A DNA stretch of 64,000 nt from Hyphococcus sp. (GTDB lineage: Bacteria; Pseudomonadota; Alphaproteobacteria; Caulobacterales; Parvularculaceae): NCBI GenBank assembly GCA_021776245.1, contig JAJFGF010000054.1:310001-374000 (forward strand), given 5' to 3'. This document shows positions 1 to 8,302 of this stretch, piece after piece. The notes below the pieces were generated by a model, which did not search any database, was not told where the DNA came from, and saw nothing but the letters and a program-made list of their open reading frames with translations. Position 1 is the stretch's first letter. Each line of letters opens with the position of its first letter. The translations under genes were made by a program, and so were the position numbers.

Positions 1-269
1 TTGCCATGGCGGTGCGCGCCTGCGCCCTCGGGCAGGCGTCGGCGTCAATTGTTGCGCGAAATATTGTCGGCGCGAGTGTTGAAGAGCTTTACCGGCTGCG
101 CGAAGAGACGCGCGCGATGCTGAAGGAGGGCGCTGCGACGCCATCCGGCGCGCGCTGGCATGAGTTGTCGATGTTGGCGCCAATTCGCGATTATCCGCAA
201 CGGCACGCATCGACAATGCTGGTGTTTGAAGCCGTGTGCGACTGCCTTGATCAAATCGCTTCTGCCTGA
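1..269 (+). CDS. NifU-like iron-sulfur cluster assembly scaffold protein (3' part only)
   Basis: The gene enters from the left edge; the first complete codon in frame is at base 3 and the stop is TGA at 267-269, so only about the last 88 residues are visible. The visible part carries RACALGQASAS, with the Cys followed by the ALGQAS stretch seen in small IscU/NifU-N-type proteins of alphaproteobacteria, and ends with RDYPQRHAST and a helix rich in Leu and Ala. In this family the cysteine binds a nascent Fe-S cluster. The first conserved cysteine and Asp lie outside the window, so scaffold function is inferred from the C-terminal half alone. Downstream lies a possible small RNA and terminator rather than another coding gene. 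Confidence 0.75.
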   Translation, partial: AMAVRACALGQASASIVARNIVGASVEELYRLREETRAMLKEGAATPSGARWHELSMLAPIRDYPQRHASTMLVFEAVCDCLDQIASA

Positions 270-379
270 AGGCGGTGCGACAAAATTATCCAGGCAACGC
301 ATAGTAACGCCTGCGCGATCTAACCATTACGTAAATTTATCGGCCTTGAAACAACCATCGCAATGACCATTTGTATCTC

Positions 380-466
380 ATGAAAGGCGGACAATCTCTC
401 TCCCCTCAATGTCCGCCAAGCGGCGCCCGCCGCTGGTCTCCCCCGCCAGCGCGGGCGCACTTTTTT
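380..466 (+). ncRNA. candidate small RNA: two hairpins with C-rich loops and a U-run
   Basis: Between the NifU-like gene and the LysR gene are two adjacent hairpins. Hairpin 1 pairs GGCGGACA (386-393) with TGTCCGCC (410-417) around a loop containing CTCTCTCCCCTC. Hairpin 2 (423-458) is a strong stem-loop with a CTCCCCC loop followed by TTTTTT. C-rich loops that could pair with Shine-Dalgarno sequences, plus an intrinsic terminator, are the usual build of several alphaproteobacterial trans-acting sRNAs. A possible -35 is TTGAAA at 346-351; the -10 is poor. It could equally be the 3' UTR of the upstream gene. Confidence 0.4.
423..466 (+). terminator. Rho-independent terminator
   Basis: GCGCCCG, a bulged C and CGCTGG (423-436) pair with CCAGCGCGGGCGC (446-458), giving a 13-bp stem with one bulge, followed by AC and six T (461-466). 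The T-run exists only on the plus strand, so it ends rightward transcription (the upstream gene or the candidate sRNA). The T-run touches the stop codon of the convergent LysR gene. Confidence 0.8.
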
Positions 467-1403
467 AAGCCGCCGCCGCTTCCTGGGCTTCAGATGCGTC
501 AACGGTGAGCGCGGCTTCTTCTTTGAGCCAGGCCGCAAAAGCTTTTACGGCGGGCGAGGATGATTTCGATGGCGGATGAACGATCGAATAAGAAAAGTCC
601 GTAGGCGTTGTTAAATCAAATGGAATGACAAGCCGCGCCGCTTCAAGGTCGGCAAGCGCTAACGCCGATTTGGCGAGCGCGACGCCTTTCCCAGCGACGG
701 CCGCCTCAATCACCAGGCTCGACTGATTGAATTTCAAGCCGCGCTCGCCCTGTTTGTGGCAGACGCCGGCCGCCTTCAGCCACATCGGCCAGGTCGGACA
801 GCTTTCGTCCTTGTCGGGGCTGGAATCATGGAGCAGCGTGTGATGAACGAGATCCTCGGGTGTTTTCAATGGATGGTCGCTGGTTAAAAGCTGCGGGCTG
901 CAAACGGGAACAATTTTCTCCGCCATCAGATGCTCGACCACGAGGCCCTGATACCGGCCGATCCCATAACGAATGGCGAGATCGACATCTTCAACGGCAA
1001 AATCGACGACTTCCATATCCGCCGAAACCCAGACATCGATATCAGGATGGGCCGCCTGAAAACGGTCGAGCCGCGGCACCAGCCATTTCGAAGCCAGCGA
1101 CGGCGCAACTGAGACTGTGAGGCGTCCGCTGTCCGCTTTGGCGGAGAGAATATTTCCGGCCTCGGACAGCTTGTCGAAACCTTCGCGCAGGACAGGCAGG
1201 CTGGCTTGCGCCTCGTCGGTTAGCAGCAGCGCGCGCTTCTGGCGCCGGAAAACCGGCGTTTGCAAAAAATCCTCCAATGCCTTGATTTGCTGGCTGACCG
1301 CGCCGGGGGTCACATGCAGCTCTTCCGCTGCTTTAGTGAAACTTAAGTGTCTGGCGGCGGCTTCGAAGACGCGCAAAGCATTCAGGGGTGGTAATCTCTT
1401 CAT
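465..1403 (-). CDS. LysR-family transcriptional regulator, GcvA-like
   Basis: A 312-residue protein of normal LysR length. The first 60 residues form the winged helix-turn-helix, with LSFTKAAEELHVTPGAVSQQ as the recognition-helix region. The remainder is the two-lobed periplasmic-binding-protein-like effector domain. The start PPLNALRVFEAAARH and the VTPGAVSQQ spacing match the GcvA/AmpR branch rather than CysB. It is divergent from cysG with a 261-base gap between them. That arrangement makes it a candidate regulator of the cys operon, but the effector and target are not shown by the sequence. The C-terminus is an Ala-rich tail. Confidence 0.85.
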   Translation of the reverse strand: MKRLPPLNALRVFEAAARHLSFTKAAEELHVTPGAVSQQIKALEDFLQTPVFRRQKRALLLTDEAQASLPVLREGFDKLSEAGNILSAKADSGRLTVSVAPSLASKWLVPRLDRFQAAHPDIDVWVSADMEVVDFAVEDVDLAIRYGIGRYQGLVVEHLMAEKIVPVCSPQLLTSDHPLKTPEDLVHHTLLHDSSPDKDESCPTWPMWLKAAGVCHKQGERGLKFNQSSLVIEAAVAGKGVALAKSALALADLEAARLVIPFDLTTPTDFSYSIVHPPSKSSSPAVKAFAAWLKEEAALTVDASEAQEAAAA

Positions 1404-1649
1404 TTTAGGCTCTCTCCCGTAAATTCAGGCCTTAAACAGAGTAAGCATTACTATATGATTGGATGACAAACGCATATCACGTTCCTGCGATCAATCAAGA
1501 AGAAAATCTAAACTATAAAAGAAACCCGGCAATTCCGCTCTATCCCTTAGGTTCCCTAATAGAACGGGTAATTTTTATCGTTTGAGCGCTGCCATACGAT
1601 TTCCTAGCTTGAAATTCCAGAATATTACTATCAGAAAAACTAATCTTCG

Positions 1650-1662
1650 TTAGAAAATCTAA
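1650..1662. promoter_or_regulatory. short inverted repeat just before cysG
   Basis: TTAGA-AAA-TCTAA is a perfect 5-3-5 inverted repeat ending two bases before the cysG ATG; CTAA at 1640-1643 adds a further half-site. No Shine-Dalgarno sequence is seen in this A/T-rich stretch, so the site may be an operator over the promoter or a leaderless start. The divergent LysR protein is a possible ligand, by position only. Confidence 0.3.
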
Positions 1663-1664
1663 TA

Positions 1665-3068
1665 ATGAACCGATTTCCGCTATTTCTTGATCTCATAGAC
1701 CGCAGGACTGTCATTGTCGGCGGCGGCGCCGCAGCTTTACGCAAGGCGAGATTACTGATCGCAGCTGGCGGCCGCCCGATACTTCTTGCCTCCGCGTTCG
1801 CGACGGCGACACGCGCCGAACTTGAAGGTCAGGCGGAGTTGATCGAACGGGCGCCTGTGCGGGAGGATTTCGCCGGCGCAATGCTGGCGTTCATCACGAT
1901 CGAAAATCACGATGAGGCAGGGCGCCTCGCCGCGATCGGCCGCCAGGCTGACGCGCTGGTGAATGTTGTCGACCGGCCCGCGCTATGTGATTTCACAACG
2001 CCTTCGATTGTCGATCGCGGCGCGATCACTGTCGCTATTTCAACAGGTGGCGCAGCACCGGTGTTGGGGCGCAAATTGCGCGCCGACATCGAAGCGCTGT
2101 TGCCGGCGCGCGCTGACGCCCTTGCCGGCTTTGCCGCGGTTTATCGGGATGCCGTAAAATCTCAATTCAGCCAGCAAGACCGCCGCGCGTTCTGGGAAAA
2201 GTTTTTCGACGGGCCGATTGCGGCGCGTGTTCTTGCTGGCGACGAAACGGGCGCGCATGAGGCGATGCTTGAAGCCATCAACCGACCGCAGGAGATCGCC
2301 GAACAAGGCGTTGTACATATTGTCGGCGCCGGGCCGGGCGATCCTGAACTGTTAACGCTAAAGGCATTCCGATTGATCCAAGGCGCCGACGTCATCCTTT
2401 ATGATCGTCTGGTCGGCGATGAAATCCTGTCCCTCGCGCGCCGCGATGCAGACCGGTTCTATGTCGGCAAGGCAAAAGCCGATCACGCAGTTCCTCAGGA
2501 AGAGATCGAAGCGCGAATGATTGCATTCGCCCGTGCCGGCAAAAATGTTGTTCGTCTGAAAGGCGGCGATCCTTTTGTTTTTGGGCGCGGCGGGGAAGAG
2601 CTGCAGGCGCTGCGCGCCGCCGGCGTCGCCGCCTATGTCACACCTGGCATTACCGCGGCTACGGGTTGCGCGGCTGCTGCCGGGATGGCGCTTACCCATC
2701 GTGATTATGCGCAATCCGTCACTTTCGTTACCGGTCACGCCAAGGGCGATACCGATCCTGACCTTGATTGGGCTGCGCTGGCGGCGCTTAAAAACACGCT
2801 GGTTGTTTATATGGGCGTTGGCAAAGCCGGACCTATTGCGTCAAATCTCCTATCCCGTGGCCGGGCCGGCGATACGCCTGTTGCGGTGATCGAAAACGGC
2901 ACGCGTGACGACCAGATTGTCGCCAAAGGGATTCTTCGCGAGCTTGAGAATGTGATCGAGACCCATGGGATCAAGGGTCCGGCGCTGCTCATTATTGGCG
3001 AAGTCGCTGGGCTGGCCGACAGCGAAGCGCTCGGGGATCTCGCACAACAGGAGAGGAACGCCGCATGA
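1665..3068 (+). CDS. cysG: siroheme synthase (fused dehydrogenase/ferrochelatase and uroporphyrinogen-III methyltransferase)
   Basis: This 467-residue bifunctional enzyme converts uroporphyrinogen III to siroheme. Residues 1-200 are the Met8/CysG-B part: NAD-binding VIVGGGAAALRKA near residue 16, then NVVDRPALCDF and STGGAAPVLGRKLR. From about residue 216 comes the SUMT methyltransferase: IVGAGPGDPELLTLKA, RLKGGDPFVFGRGGEE and TPGITAATGCAA. Both halves look intact. It is the first gene of the sulfite-reduction operon and overlaps the next gene by four bases (ATGA). Siroheme is the cofactor of CysI three genes downstream, which explains the linkage. No Shine-Dalgarno sequence precedes the ATG. 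Confidence 0.95.
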   Translation: MNRFPLFLDLIDRRTVIVGGGAAALRKARLLIAAGGRPILLASAFATATRAELEGQAELIERAPVREDFAGAMLAFITIENHDEAGRLAAIGRQADALVNVVDRPALCDFTTPSIVDRGAITVAISTGGAAPVLGRKLRADIEALLPARADALAGFAAVYRDAVKSQFSQQDRRAFWEKFFDGPIAARVLAGDETGAHEAMLEAINRPQEIAEQGVVHIVGAGPGDPELLTLKAFRLIQGADVILYDRLVGDEILSLARRDADRFYVGKAKADHAVPQEEIEARMIAFARAGKNVVRLKGGDPFVFGRGGEELQALRAAGVAAYVTPGITAATGCAAAAGMALTHRDYAQSVTFVTGHAKGDTDPDLDWAALAALKNTLVVYMGVGKAGPIASNLLSRGRAGDTPVAVIENGTRDDQIVAKGILRELENVIETHGIKGPALLIIGEVAGLADSEALGDLAQQERNAA

Positions 3069-3352
3069 AAATCGTGACAGCAAACAGCCTGCAAGACGGC
3101 GCCGTTGTTTATCTTGGCGATGATGATCAATGGACGCCGCAACTTAGCGGTGCGGCCCGATTTGAAGATAGTGACGCCAAAGATGTTCTCGTCGCAGCGC
3201 AGACGCGCATTGAAGAAATCACCGACGCCTACCTCGTGTCGATTGATCAAGACGGCGCAATTACTGGCCGTGAAACGCTTCGCGAAACAATCCGCAAGGC
3301 CGGGCCGACGGTGCGGCTCGACCTCGGGCTTCAGGCGGAGCAATGCGCATGA
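3065..3352 (+). CDS. DUF2849 domain protein
   Basis: A 95-residue soluble protein with no signal peptide or membrane segment. It matches the DUF2849 pattern: an N-terminal KIVTANSLQDGAVVYL strand pair, then an acidic middle ending in a conserved Arg-rich helix (GRETLRETIRKAGPTVRLDLG). It is translationally coupled to cysG (ATGA overlap) and to the following GST. DUF2849 genes are commonly found between cysG and cysI in alphaproteobacteria, so a role in sulfite reductase assembly, electron delivery or siroheme transfer is plausible but not demonstrated by the sequence. Confidence 0.85.
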   Translation: MKIVTANSLQDGAVVYLGDDDQWTPQLSGAARFEDSDAKDVLVAAQTRIEEITDAYLVSIDQDGAITGRETLRETIRKAGPTVRLDLGLQAEQCA

Positions 3353-3960
3353 GTAAGCTTAAAATCTACGGCGATTGCCGCAGCGGGAACTGCCTCAAGG
3401 TTAAATGGACAGCCGATCATTTGGGCGTCGATTATGACTGGATGGAAATTGATGTTCTCTTGGGCTCGACGCGAACCGAAGAGTTTCTGACGCTCAATCC
3501 GAGCGGTCAGGTCCCGGCTGTCATTCTGCCGGATGGCCGTGCGCTGTCGCAATCCAACGCAATCATCACCTATCTCGCAGGGCTTGCTGACAGTGCGCTC
3601 CTGCCCACAGATCTTTTTGAGCGCGCAAAGGTCAATGAATGGCTTTTTTGGGAGCAGTATACCCACGAGCCTTCCGTCGCGGTGCGCCGTTTTCAAAAAG
3701 CTTTTCTTGGCAAGACTGAAGACGAGATCGATCCGCAGTTAATGGCAAAAGGCCGCCGCGCCCTCGGCCAAATGGAATTGGCGCTTGGCGCCGCGCCCTA
3801 TCTTGCCGGTGCGGCGCTGACTGTCGCCGACATCGCTCTTGTCGCCTATACCCGCGTCGCTCATGAGGGCGGATTTGACCTCGCTGAATTTCCTGCGGTG
3901 CGGCGCTGGATTGCGCGCGTTGAACGCGATCTAGCGCTGGAATCGGCGGAGGCCGCCTGA
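3349..3960 (+). CDS. glutathione S-transferase family protein
   Basis: About 203 residues with a thioredoxin-like N-terminal domain (KIYGDCRSGNCLKVKW, then NPSGQVPAVILPDGRALSQSNAI with the cis-Pro and the Ser that bind glutathione) and an all-helical C-terminal domain including LTVADIALVAYTRV. The start at 3349 overlaps the previous stop as ATGA; an in-frame ATG at 3343 would add two residues. It sits in the cys operon with overlaps on both sides (TGATG into cysI), so it is co-translated with sulfur assimilation genes. Its substrate is unknown; a thiol-handling role would suit the context. Confidence 0.85.
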   Translation: MSKLKIYGDCRSGNCLKVKWTADHLGVDYDWMEIDVLLGSTRTEEFLTLNPSGQVPAVILPDGRALSQSNAIITYLAGLADSALLPTDLFERAKVNEWLFWEQYTHEPSVAVRRFQKAFLGKTEDEIDPQLMAKGRRALGQMELALGAAPYLAGAALTVADIALVAYTRVAHEGGFDLAEFPAVRRWIARVERDLALESAEAA

Positions 3961-5615
3961 TGTATCGTTATGATGAATTTGACGCGACCATGGTCGCCGA
4001 ACGCGCCGCGCAGTTTCGCGGCCAGGTGGCGCGACGCCTCTCCGGTGAACTGTCGGAAGAAGAATTCAAGCCGTTGCGACTGATGAATGGGCTCTATCTG
4101 CAGCTTCACGCCTATATGCTGCGCGTGGCGATCCCCTATGGCACATTCTCATCGCGTCAAATGCGCCGTCTCGCACACGCAGCGCGCAAATATGATAAAG
4201 GCTACGGTCATTTTACGACGCGCCAGAACATTCAGTATAACTGGCCGGCGCTGGTCGATGTGCCGGATTTGCTCGACGATCTTGCGGAAGTCGAAATGCA
4301 CGCCATTCAGACGTCCGGCAATTGCATTCGCAATGTCACGTCGGATCAATATGCAGGCGCGGCGGCTGATGAAGTCGAAGACCCGCGCCCATGGTGCGAA
4401 ATCATTCGTCAGTGGTCGACCTTTCATCCGGAATTTTCTTTTCTGCCGCGTAAATTCAAGATTGCCGTAACGGCGTCGGACAATGATCGCGCAGCGGTTC
4501 GAGTCCATGATATCGGCCTGCGGCTTCACAAGAACGCAGGTGGCGACACCGGCTTCGAAGTCATCGTAGGCGGCGGGCTTGGCCGCACCCCGTATGTCGG
4601 GCACACGATCCGTGACTTTCTGCCCAAGGAGCATCTGCTTTCTTACCTGGAAGCGATCCTGCGCGTTTATAATCTCGAAGGCCGCCGTGATAATTTATAC
4701 AAGGCGCGCATCAAAATTCTGGTAAATGCCGAAGGCGCTGAGCGCTTTCGAGGGCTGGTTGAGGAGGAATGGGCGCAGATCAGAAGTTCAGGCATTGATC
4801 TGCTGCGCGAGGAAATTGAACGCATCCATGCCTACTTTGAGGCTCCAGCGTTCGAGAAGTTGCCGGGTGAAAGCGTTGCGCTCAATGCACAGCGCGACGG
4901 AAACGGCGAGTTTGATCGCTGGCTGCGCGTTAATACGGTTGCACACAAAATTCCGGGTTACGCGATAGCCAATATTTCGCTGAAGCCCATTGGCGGCATT
5001 CCGGGCGATATTTCCGCTGCGCAGATGGAAGCTGTCGCCGATCTTGCTGACCAATTTTCTTTTGATGAAATTCGCGCGACCCATGAACAAAATCTGGTGC
5101 TGCCGCATGTCCGTAAGGAAGATCTTTTCAAGGTCTGGCGGGTGCTTAAAGCCGCAGGTCTCGCCACCGCAAATATTGGCCTGGTCAGTGACATTATTGC
5201 CTGCCCGGGGCTGGATTACTGTACGCTTGCCAATACGCGATCAATCCCGATTGCCCAACGCATATCAGAGCGCCTTGCCGACCTTGATGAACAGGAATCG
5301 CTTGGCGAATTAAAAATCAAAATCTCTGGCTGCATCAATGCCTGCGGCCACCATCATGTGGGTCATATCGGCATTCTCGGCGTCGATAAAAAAGGCGAAG
5401 AATTTTATCAGGTGACGCTTGGCGGTTCGGCGGGCGAAGATGCGTCGATTGGCGAGATCGTCGGTCGCGGCCTGTCATCCGGCGACGTCGTCGATGCGGT
5501 CGAAAAGCTTGTCCAATTTTACAAAAGTGAACGCAATGACGGAGAGCGGTTTTTAGACGTCTACAGACGTATAGGCGCCGATCCGTTCAAGGAGGCGCTC
5601 TATGCAGCTGCTTAA
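3960..5615 (+). CDS. cysI: sulfite reductase (hemoprotein), nitrite/sulfite reductase family
   Basis: A 551-residue siroheme/[4Fe-4S] reductase. The four cluster ligands are C415-x5-C421 (ACPGLDYC) and C458-x3-C462 (GCINACGHHH). Arg/Lys-rich siroheme contacts include FTTRQNIQYNW and TSGNCIRNVTSDQYAG. The operon with cysG and cysH shows the substrate is most likely sulfite (six-electron reduction to sulfide) rather than nitrite. No NADPH flavoprotein subunit (CysJ) is in the window, so ferredoxin or another donor may supply electrons. It overlaps the GST stop by TGATG and the next gene by 14 bases. Confidence 0.93.
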   Translation: MYRYDEFDATMVAERAAQFRGQVARRLSGELSEEEFKPLRLMNGLYLQLHAYMLRVAIPYGTFSSRQMRRLAHAARKYDKGYGHFTTRQNIQYNWPALVDVPDLLDDLAEVEMHAIQTSGNCIRNVTSDQYAGAAADEVEDPRPWCEIIRQWSTFHPEFSFLPRKFKIAVTASDNDRAAVRVHDIGLRLHKNAGGDTGFEVIVGGGLGRTPYVGHTIRDFLPKEHLLSYLEAILRVYNLEGRRDNLYKARIKILVNAEGAERFRGLVEEEWAQIRSSGIDLLREEIERIHAYFEAPAFEKLPGESVALNAQRDGNGEFDRWLRVNTVAHKIPGYAIANISLKPIGGIPGDISAAQMEAVADLADQFSFDEIRATHEQNLVLPHVRKEDLFKVWRVLKAAGLATANIGLVSDIIACPGLDYCTLANTRSIPIAQRISERLADLDEQESLGELKIKISGCINACGHHHVGHIGILGVDKKGEEFYQVTLGGSAGEDASIGEIVGRGLSSGDVVDAVEKLVQFYKSERNDGERFLDVYRRIGADPFKEALYAAA

Positions 5616-6069
5616 ATTATCATCACATGGCCGCGGCCGCATTTCCCCGGCGCTCGAAGAGCCCTCGCAAGAGGTCTCGCTCGATGAATGGCGCAATAAT
5701 CCGCAAGCCCATGCCGACGCGACGGCGCTGGTCATCCCCAACGACGCCTCCGTTGCCGATATCAAAAAGGACGTTAGCGGGTTTGATGTCGTCATATTGG
5801 ATTTCCCGCAATTTAAAGATGGTCGGGCCTATTCTCAAGCGCGGCTCATCCGCGAGCGCATGGAATATTCCGGTGAAATAAGGGCGCGCGGCGGTGTCTT
5901 GCGCGATCAGCTTTTATTCATGGTGCGATGCGGTTTTAACGCTTTTGAATTCGGGGATGTAGGCGCCGCTGATGCAGCGCTGCGTGAATTTACGTTCGCT
6001 TATCAGCCTGCGGCCGACAGTGTTGCGCCAATCTGGCGCCAGCGTCTTGCCCACGCCAGGGCGGCCTGA
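5602..6069 (+). CDS. DUF934 domain protein
   Basis: A 155-residue soluble protein with the family signature DVVILDFPQFKDGRAYSQARLIRER followed by RDQLLFMVRCGFNAFEF. DUF934 proteins are nearly always encoded between sulfite reductase and PAPS/APS reductase in proteobacteria and are treated as accessory factors of assimilatory sulfite reduction; the mechanism is unknown. The gene begins inside the end of cysI (14-base overlap) with an AAGGAGG-like site at about 5589, and ends 11 bases before cysH, so it belongs to the same transcript. Confidence 0.85.
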   Translation: MQLLKLSSHGRGRISPALEEPSQEVSLDEWRNNPQAHADATALVIPNDASVADIKKDVSGFDVVILDFPQFKDGRAYSQARLIRERMEYSGEIRARGGVLRDQLLFMVRCGFNAFEFGDVGAADAALREFTFAYQPAADSVAPIWRQRLAHARAA

Positions 6070-6080
6070 GGAATTATCTG

Positions 6081-6821
6081 ATGACAATTTCTGTTGCGGC
6101 GCGCGCCGCGCACAATATTGCGTCTGATGAAAGAGATGCGCTCGATGTGCGCGCGCGCCGTCTCGCCATGCGGTTTAATGATTGCGAGGCGCGTGAGATT
6201 CTCGAGCATGCGATCAAGACGGAGTTTCCGCAGCAGATCGCGCTGGTCTCTTCTTTCGGCGCGGAGTCCGCCGCGCTCCTGCATCTTGTTGCTGAAATTG
6301 ATCCTGCGACGCCGGTGATTTTTCTGGAGACTGGCAAGCATTTTGCGCAGACTATCAGCTATCGGAAGAAAATGGCGGACCGTTTCGGTCTTAGCGATGT
6401 CCGCGATATCAGGCCGTCCGCCGAAACGACAGTCATGAATGATCCCGACGGCGATTTGTGGAAACGTGATGCCGACGCTTGCTGTACATTGCGCAAGGTT
6501 GAGCCTTTATCCGGTGCGCTAGCCGGCTTTGACGCCTGGATCACTGGCCGCAAGCAATTTCACGGCGGCGGCCGGCTGCAGCTGCCGGCATTTGAAGCGG
6601 CCGCCGCCCACATCAAAGTGAACCCGCTGACCCGCTGGTCAAAAGACGACATTGCCGCTTATGCTGAGGCGCAGGATCTGCCGGCGCATCCGCTTGTTGC
6701 GCAGGGCTATCCGTCGATCGGCTGTTGGCCGTGTACGCACCCTGTTGCGGCAGGCGAGGATGTTCGCGCCGGGCGCTGGCGCGGCGCTGCGAAAACCGAA
6801 TGCGGCATTCATGGAATCTAG
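6081..6821 (+). CDS. cysH: phosphoadenylyl/adenylyl-sulfate reductase
   Basis: A 246-residue member of the PAPS/APS reductase family that reduces activated sulfate to sulfite with thioredoxin or glutaredoxin. SSFGAESAALLHL is the nucleotide loop. The cysteine pattern C134-C135 and C215-x2-C218 is the [4Fe-4S] signature of the APS-type assimilatory enzyme, and C241 in TECGIH is the redox-active cysteine near the C-terminus. The presence of the cluster cysteines argues for APS rather than PAPS as substrate. It is the last gene of the operon; the next gene is convergent three bases away. No ATP sulfurylase gene is in the window. Confidence 0.93.
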   Translation: MTISVAARAAHNIASDERDALDVRARRLAMRFNDCEAREILEHAIKTEFPQQIALVSSFGAESAALLHLVAEIDPATPVIFLETGKHFAQTISYRKKMADRFGLSDVRDIRPSAETTVMNDPDGDLWKRDADACCTLRKVEPLSGALAGFDAWITGRKQFHGGGRLQLPAFEAAAAHIKVNPLTRWSKDDIAAYAEAQDLPAHPLVAQGYPSIGCWPCTHPVAAGEDVRAGRWRGAAKTECGIHGI

Positions 6822-6824
6822 TAA

Positions 6825-7679
6825 TTAGTCGATTTTGCTCAGAAAAGTTTCCAGCGCGCCCCACGCCGCCGGTTCTGTCATCATTGGCGCATGGCCGATG
6901 CGCGGGACCTCGATATAGTCGAAGTGGGGATGGACCTTGCGCATTCGTTCAACAATTTCCGCCGAAAGAAGATCACTGATCGCCCCGCGTATGATCAATG
7001 TGGGGGTCGATTTCAGGCTTTCAAAGGCCGGCCACAAGTCTGGCGCAGGCCCGTTTTCTGCGAGGCCCCGTGCGATATTTGGATCATAGTCGAGCGCCCA
7101 TTTCCCGTCTTCTGTCTGGTGAAAGGTGCGCTGTGCAAAGACAATCCAATCATCATCTGTTGCGTCGGGAAACGCGACCTCATTAATGGCGCGGATGCGC
7201 ATGGCCGCTTCTTCTATGGTTTCGGCGGAGCCTGCGCTTTTGCCCACATAGGATGCGATGCGGGCAAGGCCTTCGGGGGCGAGATCCGGGCCGACATCGT
7301 TGATAATTGCCGCCTTAACCCTTTCAGGCGCGCTTTCGTTTGCCAGCATGGTAACGATGCCGCCAAGCGACGTTCCGACGAAAATCGCTGCACGCACATT
7401 CATTTTGTCGAGCGCAAGCAATATGTCGTCGCGATAGGTGAGGGGGTGATAATTCAGGTAATCGGGATCATAATCCGATTTGCCCCGCCCCCTGAGGCTC
7501 ACAGCCGTCACATCGCGCCCTATAGCAGCTATTTTTGGCGCGAGGTCCGCGAAATCGGACGCGTTGCGCGTCAGTCCGGGGATGCAGATAACCGGGTTTT
7601 TATCGCCTCCGGAATATCTCCGGCAGCGCATCGCCAAGCCTGGCGCTACATCAAAAGCACATTCGCTATGAGCAGGCAT
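6825..7679 (-). CDS. alpha/beta hydrolase
   Basis: A 284-residue alpha/beta-hydrolase fold protein without signal peptide. The oxyanion region is ICIPGLTRNASDF, the nucleophile elbow is VGTSLGGIV (Ser), and the C-terminal catalytic His is in PRIGHAPMM. SLRGRGKSDYD matches the strand-4 region of esterase/epoxide-hydrolase-like enzymes. It is convergent with cysH, three bases apart, so it is not part of the cys operon. The substrate cannot be read from the sequence. The secreted-protein gene upstream lies 23 bases away on the same strand, so the two may be cotranscribed. Confidence 0.85.
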   Translation of the reverse strand: MPAHSECAFDVAPGLAMRCRRYSGGDKNPVICIPGLTRNASDFADLAPKIAAIGRDVTAVSLRGRGKSDYDPDYLNYHPLTYRDDILLALDKMNVRAAIFVGTSLGGIVTMLANESAPERVKAAIINDVGPDLAPEGLARIASYVGKSAGSAETIEEAAMRIRAINEVAFPDATDDDWIVFAQRTFHQTEDGKWALDYDPNIARGLAENGPAPDLWPAFESLKSTPTLIIRGAISDLLSAEIVERMRKVHPHFDYIEVPRIGHAPMMTEPAAWGALETFLSKID

Positions 7680-7702
7680 GGAGCACTCTTAATTCACGGA
7701 AA

Positions 7703-8302
7703 TCATTCGATGCGTCGTACACGGATTGTACGGCCCATTTCCTTCACCGTCATCAAATAATTGCCGAATGTCGAGCGTTTGACTTTTGCTGTGTAGAGCT
7801 TTTCTTTTTTGGAAAAATGCAGCGTTTTATTGTCGGAATTAAGCTGACGCCAGACCTGGCCATTTTCGAGGGTCACCGTGACTTTGCCATACGGATTGAC
7901 GCGAAACTCAGCAATTTTGACGGTAATTTGCTTTAATCGTTTTTCGTCCCGTTTTTTGATGTTTTCCGGCAAATATTCGCCGCCAAATTCTTCCGGGGTT
8001 TGGGCGACGAGCGGATCATAATCATCCTTGTCCTTGCGCTTGCCGAGGCCAAAAAATGTGCGTTCGTCGCGTTTCTTTTCTGCAATCGCCTCCTCGCGTA
8101 CGATGCGCGTCACCACCAGCGTCTCGGTCGCGGCGTCAAGGCAGGCCAACCGTTGCAAATCATCTGTTATGTCGCGGCAGGCGATCGCAGCGTCGACGGC
8201 TTCGGTTTCCGACGGCTGTGCGGCGGCGCCGGAAAGGCTGCTGCCACATATTGCCGCGAGGATCACAACTGGAACCCTTGCTGTCCGAAAAAACTCAATC
8301 AT
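7703..8302 (-). CDS. secreted protein of unknown function with a Cys-pair motif
   Basis: A 199-residue protein with a clear signal peptide (hydrophobic VPVVILAAICGSSLSG, cleavage likely after GAAAQ). Near the start of the mature chain, ACRDITDDLQRLACLD resembles the Cys-x-n-RLxC(Y/L)D motif of small periplasmic VasI/TagO-like domains. The middle is charged (KKRDERTFFGLGKRKDKDD), and the C-terminal half looks like a beta-rich OB or SH3-like fold (GKVTVTLENGQVWRQL). I do not recognise a specific family; no other secretion genes are nearby. It shares a strand with the downstream hydrolase. Confidence 0.65.
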   Translation of the reverse strand: MIEFFRTARVPVVILAAICGSSLSGAAAQPSETEAVDAAIACRDITDDLQRLACLDAATETLVVTRIVREEAIAEKKRDERTFFGLGKRKDKDDYDPLVAQTPEEFGGEYLPENIKKRDEKRLKQITVKIAEFRVNPYGKVTVTLENGQVWRQLNSDNKTLHFSKKEKLYTAKVKRSTFGNYLMTVKEMGRTIRVRRIE

